Shown: one piece after another, positions 6,783-13,672 of the stretch
Layout of the letters: each line of letters opens with the position of its first letter
How positions within the stretch are numbered: position 1 is the first letter of the stretch
Origin: Actinospica sp035712985
GTDB taxonomy: Bacteria > Actinomycetota > Actinomycetes > Streptomycetales > Catenulisporaceae
Assembly (NCBI GenBank): GCA_035712985.1
Contig: DASTAE010000299.1
Span: forward strand, 1-13,691
Direction of reading: 5' to 3'
Length of the DNA stretch: 13,691 nucleotides
Position numbers and translations under genes: made by a program
Notes under the pieces: model-generated
Database searches by the model: none
What the model was told of the DNA's origin: nothing
The model's input: the letters and a program-made list of their open reading frames with translations, nothing else

Positions 6783-9260
6783 ATGCACGGATCGCCGGCC
6801 GCGCCGGTCAACATGCTCAGGCTGCAGAGACTGCCCACCGGCTCAGAACGCTACTTCGACGGAAGCAGGCCGGTCACCATCGGCCGGGACGCCGCGGCAG
6901 ACGTGGTCCTCCCCGATTCCGCGGCCCCGCGCCTGCACGCCGTGCTGCGGCTCGAGGAGGGAAACTGGGTATTCGAGGACCACGGCTCCGCGCACGGGAG
7001 CTTCCTCGACGGGCGGCGGGTGACGCGGCTGCCGGTCGACCGGCCGATGATCCTCGCGCTCGGCTCGGGGAACGGCGGCAGCCGAATACGCCTGGTGCCT
7101 CCCCCTCCGGGCGGCGAGGTCGACCCGGACATCCCCACGATGCCGGTCTTCGCCGACGGCCTCTCCGCTCCCGGCTCGTTCCGAGGCACGTACCGCGCCG
7201 CCAACCGGATCCACATCGGCCGGTCGCTGGACAACGACATCGTCGTCGACGACCTGCTGGTCTCCCGACACCACGCCGAACTGCGCACGACGCGCGACGG
7301 GTCCTTCGAACTGCTGGACCTCGGCAGCCAGAACGGCACCTACGTCGACGGGCGGCAGGTCAACGGACGCATCCGGCTGCGGGAGGGCGCGCTGGTCGCG
7401 GTCGGCGACACCCTGCTGCGTCTGCGGCAAGGCACGCTCGAGCAGTACGTCGACCACGGCGAGGCGACGCTGTGCGCGCTGGGCCTCACGGTCCACGCCG
7501 GCCGCAAAGTCCTGCTGGACGAGGTCAGCTTCGCCCTCGAGGGCGGCCAGTTCCTCGCGGTCCTCGGGCCGACCGGTGCGGGCAAGTCCACCCTCCTCAA
7601 GGCCCTGACCGGCGCGCGCTCGGCCGACCGTGGATCAGTGCTCTACAACGGCCGCGACCTCTACGCGTCCTACGCCGAACTGCGCAACCGCATCGGCTAC
7701 GTCCCGCAGGACGACATCCTGCACCCCGAGCTGACCGTGAAGGCGGCGCTCGACTACGCCGCCAGGCTGCGCTTCCCGCCGGATGTGCCGACCGCCGAAC
7801 GCTCCGCCCGCGTCCTGGAGGTGATGACCGAGCTCGGGCTCGAAGGCCGCGCCGACGTGCCCGTCGAGAGGCTCTCGGGCGGCCAGCGCAAACGCACCTC
7901 CGTCGCCATCGAACTGCTGACCCGTCCCTCGCTGCTGATCCTCGACGAGCCCACCTCCGGCCTGGACCCGGGCTACGAGGAAAGCGTGATGGAACTGCTG
8001 CGCGAGCTCGCTTCGAGCGGGCGCACCGTCATCACCGTGACCCACTCGATCCAGAGCCTCGAACTGTGCGACCGGCTCCTGTTCCTCGCCCCGGGAGGCC
8101 AGACCGCCTACTTCGGTCCGCCCGAACTGGCGCTGCCGCATTTCGACCAGACCGGATACGCGAAGGTCTTCCAGCACCTCGACCGCGCCGAACCGGGGCA
8201 GCCGAAGAAGGACTTCGCCGACTCGAGCGCGCAGCGGCGCTACGTCGCCCAACCGCTCGCCGCGCAACGCGACCGGGCCGAGGAGGACTCGGCGGCCCCG
8301 GAGGCCCCGCGGCGCAATCCGCACACCTGGCACCAGCTCAGCACGCTGATGCGGAGATACCTCGCGCTGATCGGCGCGGACAAACGCAATACCCTGCTTC
8401 TGTTCGCGCAGGCGCCGGTGCTCGGGCTGCTCATGCTCGCCGCGTTCGGCAAGGACAACCTGGTGCCGGGGACGGTCCGGCCGACGGGGAACGCGCCGAC
8501 GGTGCTGTTCGCGCTGACCCTCGCCGCGAGCTACCTCGGCGCCGGCAACTCGATCCGCGAGATCGTGAAGGAACGCCCGATCCTGACCAGGGAGCGTTCC
8601 GTCGGGCAGTCCACGGCCGCCTATATCCTCAGCAAGGCATTGATCCTCGGCCTGATCACCGTCGTCGAGTCCTTCATCATGACCTACCTGGCGCTGCTCA
8701 GGCAGGGCGGCCCGGCGCACGGCGTGGTGCTGTCCGACGGGCGCCTGGAGATGGCCATCGAGGCGTCGTTGGCCGGACTGAGCGCGATGGCGCTGGGCTT
8801 GATGGTCTCAGCGTTGACCAGCAATGCCGACAAGGTCATGACGATCCTGCCGATCATTCTGTTCGCGCAGTTCGTGACCAGCGGCTCGGCCTTCCAGGTA
8901 CGCGGAATAGCCGGCCTGGACCAGATCTCGTACTTCTCCAGCGCACGCTGGGCCTACTCCGCCTCGGCCGCGACCGTCGACCTCGACAAGCTGTTCGGCG
9001 ACGGCTGCAACGGACAGCGATCGCCGACCGGCGCCGTGATGCTCTCGCGGTGCGACCCCGCCCACGCCCCGACGAGGCACGCCTGGATCCAGGACATCGA
9101 ACTGCTCGGCGGGCTGACCGCGCTCGAACTCGTCGGGGCCGGGCTGGCCGTCCGGCCGATCGGAAAGCCGAGCCGACGCACCTCCCGCAACGGCCGGCGA
9201 GGCCAGGCGAACCGCGCCGGCCGAGGGCGACAGAGCCGAAGGGGCCGCCGGCGCGCGTGA
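6783..9260 (+). CDS. Two-FHA-domain ABC half-transporter (Rv1747-like, ABCG type)
   Basis: An 825-residue membrane protein. FHA domain 1 is at about 12-105, FHA domain 2 at about 125-215. The ATPase follows, with Walker A GPTGAGKST at 262-270, signature LSGGQRKR at 364-371, Walker B LLILDEP around D388/E389 and the H-loop H421 (VTHS). The ABC2-type membrane domain has helices near 538-556, 571-592, 613-640, 657-678, 684-704 and 775-793. This FHA-FHA-ABC-membrane order is that of M. tuberculosis Rv1747, whose FHA domains read threonine phosphorylation by a Ser/Thr kinase. The second FHA is canonical (GR 146-147, SRHH 161-164, SQNGT 182-186). The first lacks the Ser/Arg pair (APRLHA) and the Asn-Gly-Thr (SAHGSF), so it probably does not bind phosphothreonine. 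The protein ends in a ~32-residue Arg-rich tail. The cargo is unknown. I chose ATG 6783; ATG 6813 is a close alternative, and neither has a clear Shine-Dalgarno. Confidence 0.92.
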   Translation: MHGSPAAPVNMLRLQRLPTGSERYFDGSRPVTIGRDAAADVVLPDSAAPRLHAVLRLEEGNWVFEDHGSAHGSFLDGRRVTRLPVDRPMILALGSGNGGSRIRLVPPPPGGEVDPDIPTMPVFADGLSAPGSFRGTYRAANRIHIGRSLDNDIVVDDLLVSRHHAELRTTRDGSFELLDLGSQNGTYVDGRQVNGRIRLREGALVAVGDTLLRLRQGTLEQYVDHGEATLCALGLTVHAGRKVLLDEVSFALEGGQFLAVLGPTGAGKSTLLKALTGARSADRGSVLYNGRDLYASYAELRNRIGYVPQDDILHPELTVKAALDYAARLRFPPDVPTAERSARVLEVMTELGLEGRADVPVERLSGGQRKRTSVAIELLTRPSLLILDEPTSGLDPGYEESVMELLRELASSGRTVITVTHSIQSLELCDRLLFLAPGGQTAYFGPPELALPHFDQTGYAKVFQHLDRAEPGQPKKDFADSSAQRRYVAQPLAAQRDRAEEDSAAPEAPRRNPHTWHQLSTLMRRYLALIGADKRNTLLLFAQAPVLGLLMLAAFGKDNLVPGTVRPTGNAPTVLFALTLAASYLGAGNSIREIVKERPILTRERSVGQSTAAYILSKALILGLITVVESFIMTYLALLRQGGPAHGVVLSDGRLEMAIEASLAGLSAMALGLMVSALTSNADKVMTILPIILFAQFVTSGSAFQVRGIAGLDQISYFSSARWAYSASAATVDLDKLFGDGCNGQRSPTGAVMLSRCDPAHAPTRHAWIQDIELLGGLTALELVGAGLAVRPIGKPSRRTSRNGRRGQANRAGRGRQSRRGRRRA

Positions 9261-9269
9261 TCACGCGCG
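9252..9269. terminator. 18-bp palindrome over a stop codon, possible shared terminator
   Basis: CGCGCGTGATCACGCGCG is perfectly palindromic, folds as a 7-bp GC stem around GATC and contains the TGA stop of the ABC transporter gene. It lies between two convergent genes whose stop codons are only 50 bp apart, so it could end both transcripts. No T-run is present. Confidence 0.45.
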
Positions 9270-9310
9270 TTCGCCGCCGTCCGGGTCCGGCCGCCCCTGC
9301 GCGCGCCGTG

Positions 9311-10162
9311 CTACGCGGGCACGGGCGCCTGTTCCGCGTCCGGCGCGGTCGGCACGGCCACGAGCTCCTCCGTGCGCCGGCCGAGGTATCCGTAGGTCGC
9401 GCCGACGAGCAGCCCGCCGCCGACGAGGTTGCCGAGGCCGACGAGGAGCATGTTCGAGGCGAAGGCGCCGAGCGTGGCCTGCTTGACGTGTTCGAACATG
9501 CCGAGGGAAAGCACCGTCATATTGGCCACCACGTGCTCGAAGCCTGATCCGACGAAGGCCAGCAGGCACCAGAAGATCAACGCCAGCTTGGCGCCGTCCG
9601 ATTTCGTGCGCGCGGACGCCCACACGGCGAGGCAGACCAGGAAGTTGCACAGCACGCCGCGGAAGAACAGCGCCGACGCGGACTCGGCGGTCTTCGCCTT
9701 GACGATGCCGGTCAGCGCCGCGAGGGCGGGGGCGACGTGGCCCGGGGTGGCTCCGGCGGAGAGCACGCCGCTCTCGTGGACCAGCCACGCGAACACGATC
9801 GAGCCCGCCAGGTTGCCGACGAACGAGCCGAGGATGACCGCGATGCCGCCGGCGACGCCGCTCTTTCCGGCGAACACCCCCTGGACGGTGGTCATCATGT
9901 TGCCGGTGGACAGCTCGGCCCCGGCGAACACCACGAGCGTCAGGGCGACGCCGAAGACAAGACCCTGGACGAGTTTCGTGAAGGGCGATTCGGCCGCCAG
10001 CAGCGGCCCGGTGACGGAGCACAGCAGCACGACAGCGACGCCGATGTACGCTCCGGCCAGCATCGAGCTGACCAGGTAGCGACCGGGGCTGCGCAGGTCC
10101 GAGACCTTGCCGGCGGCGACGCGCCCCTGATCGGACAGGGCCGTTGACACGGGAATGGGCAT
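9311..10162 (-). CDS. Formate/nitrite transporter (FNT) family channel
   Basis: A 283-residue integral membrane protein of the FocA/NirC family, which forms pentamers passing small anions (formate, nitrite, hydrosulfide) as the acid. Six hydrophobic segments are visible. Family signature 1 is FAGAELSTGN at 79-88, with the omega-loop TGNM. Signature 2 is GVLCNFLVCLAVW at 169-181. The central-pore histidine is H210 in GFEHVVANM. The start ATG (10160-10162) has AAGGA on the minus strand (plus 10170-10174) with a 7-nt spacer. The C-terminal ~25 residues are an Ala/Pro/Glu-rich cytoplasmic tail. No nitrite or formate enzyme gene is next to it, so substrate and direction cannot be assigned; NirC-like nitrite transport is one possibility. 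It is divergent from the copper locus. Confidence 0.93.
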   Translation of the reverse strand: MPIPVSTALSDQGRVAAGKVSDLRSPGRYLVSSMLAGAYIGVAVVLLCSVTGPLLAAESPFTKLVQGLVFGVALTLVVFAGAELSTGNMMTTVQGVFAGKSGVAGGIAVILGSFVGNLAGSIVFAWLVHESGVLSAGATPGHVAPALAALTGIVKAKTAESASALFFRGVLCNFLVCLAVWASARTKSDGAKLALIFWCLLAFVGSGFEHVVANMTVLSLGMFEHVKQATLGAFASNMLLVGLGNLVGGGLLVGATYGYLGRRTEELVAVPTAPDAEQAPVPA

Positions 10163-10194
10163 GATTGCGTCCTTGTGGGTGGGATTTCGCCAGT

Positions 10195-10224
10195 GTGGTA
10201 TGGCGCATTACCCGGCCAGTGCAA
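10195..10224 (-). promoter_or_regulatory. Candidate promoter of the FNT channel gene
   Basis: Reading the minus strand, TTGCAC (plus 10219-10224), an 18-bp spacer and TACCAC (plus 10195-10200) lie 33-62 bp upstream of the FNT start codon. The -35 is close to consensus; the -10 lacks the final T. Confidence 0.35.
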
Positions 10225-10429
10225 CCCTCGCCCGCGACAGAGGAATGACCGGCCGGTAAGGACGCCATCACGCTTTTCTCTCCGTGCGATTCGAAGCTTC
10301 GTGAGCGTCAATAAAACGGCACAGGCCAACCGCGGGTTCACCGGCGCGAATACCGCATCGCGGCGGCATCCGACCATTACCCGAGCGGTATTTTCACCCG
10401 AAAGAGTGAAGATTTAGGAGGTCGCATTC

Positions 10430-10489
10430 ATCTCATTAAAGAAAGAGAAAAAGAGAGGGCCCCGTCACCATGCGGCGACGAACAGGTAA
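10430..10489 (+). CDS. Possible non-AUG leader peptide (19 codons)
   Basis: A perfect AGGAGG (10416-10421) has no ATG, GTG, TTG or CTG at translation distance. At an ideal 8-nt spacing there is ATC (10430), opening a frame of 19 codons to TAA (10487-10489): ISLKKEKKRGPRHHAATNR, with the first residue read as Met if used. The peptide is strongly basic and contains a His pair. It also contains one TTA codon. ATC starts are very rare, so this may be a chance arrangement or a non-coding regulatory site. ATT 10426 is the other near-cognate codon, at 4-nt spacing. Confidence 0.2.
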   Translation: MSLKKEKKRGPRHHAATNR

Positions 10490-10556
10490 TCCGCTGGAAG
10501 CAGCCTCCTGATGCACTCGGCACGACCCACTTCAACCGAGTCGACCGGGAGGCACG

Positions 10557-11225
10557 GTGCCCCACACACCCCGCAGATCGTCCGCCGCGCGCCCACGCCG
10601 CCCCGCGGACCGCCGCGATGAGATCGTCGCCGCCACGCTCGTCGGCATGGTGGTGGTCCTGCTCGGTTACGCATCCGGGATAGGCGGCTCCGCCGGCGCG
10701 GCCACGCCCTCCGCGGGCTCCACGCCGGGCGCCGTCGCCGAGCAGCCCTCCGCGAACCCGACCGGTCCCGCGCCGGTCATCGTCTCGGCCACCGGCGGCC
10801 CGAGCGGCGTCCCGACCTCAGACCCCGGCGGCTACTACGTCTACGCCAGCGGAGATGGCAGCGGCACCCTGCCGACCGGCGACGCGAGCGTCGGGGCCGG
10901 CGCCGCGTCGGCGCCGGCGGGCGTCCCCACGCCGCAGCCTTCGGCGACGGGCGGCGCGACGACGGTCGTCGTGGGCGGCGGCGCGGGAGGCACGGCGACG
11001 CCGACCGCCTCCGCTTCCGCGACGCCGGGGACCGCCGCCGCTCTCGACTGCGTACTCGGATCGAACGGGATCACCAGCGTACTGCCGACCTCCGCCGCCT
11101 CGGGAAGCCTGCTGGGGGGCGTCGTGGCCAACCTGGACAACAACGTCGAGTCGGCGCTCAGCGGCCTGTTCGGCACGTGCACGGCCACCGCCACCGCGAC
11201 TCCCACCCCCTCGGCGACGCCGTGA
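10557..11225 (+). CDS. Membrane-anchored Pro/Ser/Thr-rich protein, first gene of the copper locus
   Basis: A 222-residue protein I do not recognise. An Arg-rich N-terminus (1-21) leads into one membrane segment (about 23-42), then an extracytoplasmic low-complexity stretch rich in Ala, Pro, Ser, Thr and Gly (about 43-160). It then has a short segment bounded by two cysteines, C165 (LDCVLGSNGI) and C208 (SGLFGTC), which could form a disulfide around a small helical unit, and a TATATPTPSATP tail. There are no metal-binding motifs beyond these cysteines. GTG 10557 has GGGAGG (10547-10552) at a short 4-nt spacing. Its stop overlaps the start of the CopC-CopD gene in GTGA, so the two are translationally coupled, which suggests a shared envelope copper role. 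That function is inference from position only. The wall-spanning, mucin-like composition also fits a structural spacer. Confidence 0.75.
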   Translation: MPHTPRRSSAARPRRPADRRDEIVAATLVGMVVVLLGYASGIGGSAGAATPSAGSTPGAVAEQPSANPTGPAPVIVSATGGPSGVPTSDPGGYYVYASGDGSGTLPTGDASVGAGAASAPAGVPTPQPSATGGATTVVVGGGAGGTATPTASASATPGTAAALDCVLGSNGITSVLPTSAASGSLLGGVVANLDNNVESALSGLFGTCTATATATPTPSATP

Positions 11226-12565
11226 CCAGGCCACGCGGTCGGATCCTCGCGTTCCTCGCGGCCGTCGCGATCTGCCTGCTCGGCACGGTGATCGCGGCTC
11301 CCGAGGCCCAGGCGCACGCCGAACTCGTCCGAACCACGCCCGCCGCCGGCGCACACCTGACGACGGTGCCCGAGAGCGTGACCATGACCTTCAGCGAAGG
11401 GCTGGCGATCAAGGACTGCGCGGTCGAGGTCGACGGGCGGGCCGTACCGATCCACCAGCCGCCCGGCTCGCCCGACGTCCTCGTCGCCGACCTGTCCGCG
11501 GTCAAGGCCGGAGGCGGCCGGTTGACCCTCGACTGGCGATCGGTCAGTTCCGACGACGGACACGTCAAGACCGGCACGCTCAGCTTCGTCATCGGAACCG
11601 CCGCCGCGCCGAGTGCGAGTGCGAGTTCGAGTTCGACCACGGCAGTCGTCCCCGGGCCGGATCCCGCGGTGAACGACGCGCTGATCGTGGCGCAGGGGCT
11701 CGGCTTCCTGGGCACGGCGCTGTACGTCGGCGGCCTCGCGTTCCTCGCGCTGATCTGGCCGCGCGGCGCGGCGGAGCGAAGGATCAGGATCCTGCTCGGC
11801 GCCGCGTGGTCCCTCGGGCTGGCGATGAGCGTCGCGCAGACCGCGTTGCAGGCGGCTTATACGGCGCTGCTGCCGCTCGGCGGCGTGCTGAACGGCTCCG
11901 CGCTGCTGAGCCTGTTCGGTACGCAACTCGGCGCGGAACTGATCGCGCGCACGCTGCTGTGGCTGCTCGGCGGCGTCGTGCTCGCCGCCGTGCTCGGGCA
12001 GCAGGACGGCGCGGCACGCTCGCCGGGCTGGCGGATCGGGCTCGCGGCCGTCGCGTTCGGCCTGCTGCGCACGACGAGCATGCCGGGGCACGACGACGCG
12101 GCCCACCCGCTGCTCGGCGCGATCGCGGACACGGCGCATCTGGCCGGCGTCTCGCTGTGGATCGGCGGCCTGTTCACGCTGCTGTTCGGGGTGCTGCCGC
12201 GCCGACGTCCGCAGGAGATGGCCGAGACGGTCGCCCGGTACTCGAAGCTCGCGCTCGCCTCCATGCTGCTGATCATCGGCGCGGGCACCGTGCTGGCCTG
12301 GCAGCTGGTCGGCTCGCTGCACGACCTGCTGCACACGTCGTACGGCCACATCCTGCTGCTCAAGCTCGCGGTCGTGGCATGCGTGCTGCTCCTCGCGCAG
12401 CGCAGCAAGAACTGGGTGCGGCACCGGCTCGACGTCGCGGTGCTGCTGGAGGGCGACCGCTCGACGGTGCGCCCCTTCGTCTACACGGTCGCGGCGGAGG
12501 CGGGGCTCGCCCTCGCCGTGCTGGCCGTGGCAAGTGTCCTGATCTCGTCCGCTCCCGGGCGCTGA
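11222..12565 (+). CDS. copCD: CopC-CopD fusion, copper-binding and copper-transport protein
   Basis: A 447-residue fusion. The signal peptide ends PEAQA|HAEL, so the mature chain begins with His32, the N-terminal Cu(II) ligand of CopC proteins. The other CopC ligands are in SSDDGHVKTG (D112 and H114; mature 81 and 83, close to the family's usual Asp/His). The CopC domain spans about 32-133. A Ser-rich linker (SASASSSSTT) joins it to a CopD membrane domain of about eight helices (approximately 153-443), with the family landmark PGHDDAAHPLLGAIADTAHL followed by WIGGL. CopD proteins are linked to copper uptake across the inner membrane; here CopC would capture copper outside and hand it over. 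The start is GTG 11222, inside the GTGA overlap with the previous stop, without a good ribosome binding site. An upstream ATG at 11177 would give an N-terminus less like a signal peptide. The next gene, a cupredoxin, follows after 48 bp. Confidence 0.92.
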   Translation: MTRPRGRILAFLAAVAICLLGTVIAAPEAQAHAELVRTTPAAGAHLTTVPESVTMTFSEGLAIKDCAVEVDGRAVPIHQPPGSPDVLVADLSAVKAGGGRLTLDWRSVSSDDGHVKTGTLSFVIGTAAAPSASASSSSTTAVVPGPDPAVNDALIVAQGLGFLGTALYVGGLAFLALIWPRGAAERRIRILLGAAWSLGLAMSVAQTALQAAYTALLPLGGVLNGSALLSLFGTQLGAELIARTLLWLLGGVVLAAVLGQQDGAARSPGWRIGLAAVAFGLLRTTSMPGHDDAAHPLLGAIADTAHLAGVSLWIGGLFTLLFGVLPRRRPQEMAETVARYSKLALASMLLIIGAGTVLAWQLVGSLHDLLHTSYGHILLLKLAVVACVLLLAQRSKNWVRHRLDVAVLLEGDRSTVRPFVYTVAAEAGLALAVLAVASVLISSAPGR

Positions 12566-12613
12566 CCAGGCTTCTCCCCCCTGCATCAGCCATCCATGAA
12601 AGGCATGCCGTAG

Positions 12614-13654
12614 ATGACCCACTTCGATTCGGCGCCCGACCCGGCGCCCGCTGCCGACGCCGTATCCGGCGGCGCGCGCCTCGGAACCAGACTTCTGCTG
12701 GTCTTCGCGGTGATCGCCGCGCTCTGTTCGGCGCTGCTGCTCTCCGAGGCCTCGGCGCAGCCCGCGTCGGCGGCCAAGGGCCCGCAGACCTCGACGACCC
12801 TCGACCTCGCGAACGCCGCGGCCGTCGCCGCGACCAGCGGGGTGACCATAGAGATCAAGAACTACGCGTTCGCGCCCGCGACCGCCACGGTGGCCGTCGG
12901 CACGAAGGTCACCTGGGTCAACGAGGACACCGTGCCGCACACGGTCACGACCACCTCGGGCCCGGCGTCCTTCGACTCGGGACAGGTGGCGCCCGGCGCC
13001 TCCTTCTCGGCGGTCTTCGAGACGGCCGGCACCTACAGCTACTACTGCGCCGACCACCCGAACATGAAGGCCACGATCACCGTCACCGGCGGCTCCACCT
13101 CGAGCAGCAGCCCGACCGCCGCCCCGACCAGCGCCTCCCCGACCCCGTCGGCGAGCACGCCGAGCGGCGGCGGCACCACGAGCTCCGGCCCGACCGCGAC
13201 GGCCGGCGCCCCGACCTCCACCGGCGGGATGTCCATGCCCGCCACGGCCACGAGCACCGGCGGTTCCGGCGGCGTGCTCGGCTCGGCCGGCTCGAGCAGC
13301 GGCTGCGCCAGCCTCGGTTCGGTGCTGCTGCCGCTGCTGCAGCACATCGACGCCGCGCACCTCGGCGAGTCCCCCGGCCAGCAGGCGCAGGACCTGCTCA
13401 ACCTCAACCAGTACGTGCTCACCCACACCACGCTGGTGGAGAACATGCTGGTGCCGCTCTGGAACAGCACCAACACGATCCTGACCGGCCTGCTCGTGCC
13501 GCTGCTTCAGCACATCGACGCAGCGCACCTGAGCGAGTCGCCGGGCCAGCAGGTCAGCGACCTGCTGAACCTGGACCAGTGGATCCTCAACCACACCACG
13601 CTCGTCGAGAACATGCTCGCCCCGACCGAGGGCGTGCTCACCGGCTGCTGCTAG
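12614..13654 (+). CDS. Exported cupredoxin with C-terminal tandem repeat
   Basis: A 346-residue protein. A 26-residue N-terminal region precedes a hydrophobic signal/anchor (27-43; possible cleavage SEASA|Q after 48). A plastocyanin-like domain (about 76-158) has all four type 1 copper ligands: H109 (VPHTV), C145 (YYCADHPNM), H148 and M151. A Ser/Thr/Pro/Gly linker (about 159-233) includes a GMSM motif. From residue 240 there are two copies of a 56-residue helical repeat starting PLLQHIDAAHL, ending in a Cys-Cys (TGCC). I do not recognise the repeat. The cupredoxin probably holds or passes copper outside the cell, working with the CopC-CopD protein encoded just upstream. ATG 12614 has GAAAGG (12598-12603) with a 10-nt spacer. 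A five-codon frame (ATG 12596 to TAG 12611-12613) ends immediately before it in the same frame, so initiation could also be influenced by it. Confidence 0.9.
   Translation: MTHFDSAPDPAPAADAVSGGARLGTRLLLVFAVIAALCSALLLSEASAQPASAAKGPQTSTTLDLANAAAVAATSGVTIEIKNYAFAPATATVAVGTKVTWVNEDTVPHTVTTTSGPASFDSGQVAPGASFSAVFETAGTYSYYCADHPNMKATITVTGGSTSSSSPTAAPTSASPTPSASTPSGGGTTSSGPTATAGAPTSTGGMSMPATATSTGGSGGVLGSAGSSSGCASLGSVLLPLLQHIDAAHLGESPGQQAQDLLNLNQYVLTHTTLVENMLVPLWNSTNTILTGLLVPLLQHIDAAHLSESPGQQVSDLLNLDQWILNHTTLVENMLAPTEGVLTGCC
13331..13624 (+). repeat. Tandem 168-bp (56-residue) coding repeat in the cupredoxin gene
   Basis: Copy 1 begins at 13331 and copy 2 at 13499, exactly 168 bp apart. Over the first 42 residues, 34 are identical by eye: PLLQHIDAAHL, ESPGQQ, DLLNL and HTTLVENML are shared. 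Among the 34 identical residues about 10 codons differ synonymously, so the duplication is old and the protein sequence has been kept. Confidence 0.9.
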
Positions 13655-13672
13655 TGCGGTCGATGGCGGACC

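Larger units (their letters stand above)
10163..10556. other. Divergent intergenic region with palindromes and structured leader
   Basis: This 394-bp region separates the FNT gene from the copper locus. It holds two perfect 10-bp palindromes, ACCGGCCGGT (10248-10257) and CGAAGCTTCG (10292-10301). An inverted repeat, AATACCGC (10349-10356) with GCGGTATT (10385-10392), spans a 28-nt gap. An orphan AGGAGG lies at 10416-10421 and an all-purine tract at 10438-10459. A 6-bp stem, ACTCGG/CCGAGT (10515-10520 and 10536-10541), lies just before the ribosome binding site of the first copper-locus gene. The local A+T content from about 10380 to 10460 is much higher than in the flanking genes. I see no motif of a known riboswitch class and no obvious CsoR-type C-run operator. 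Confidence 0.6.

Noticed and set aside
6755..9547. A 930-codon plus-strand frame over the ABC transporter
   Set aside because: It is out of frame with the FHA and ABC motifs, and its Arg/Pro/Gly-rich translation has no recognisable domain.
10163..10556. Possible CsoR/CopY-type copper operator or known riboswitch (c-di-AMP, cobalamin)
   Set aside because: I looked for C-run/G-run dyads of CsoR, the CopY box and the conserved cores of these riboswitches and did not find a convincing match.
11608..11637. Short GAGTGC/GAGTTC-like hexamer repeats
   Set aside because: They simply encode the Ala/Ser linker between the CopC and CopD domains; no separate function is needed.
12596..12613. Five-codon frame MKGMP ending immediately before the cupredoxin ATG
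   Set aside because: Too short to support, without its own ribosome binding site; noted in the cupredoxin entry but not called as a gene.
10841..13594. A 917-codon open frame on the minus strand across the copper locus
   Set aside because: It runs antisense to three genes with clear motifs. Its translation is Arg/Gly/Gln-rich without domains, the usual antisense shadow in high-GC DNA.
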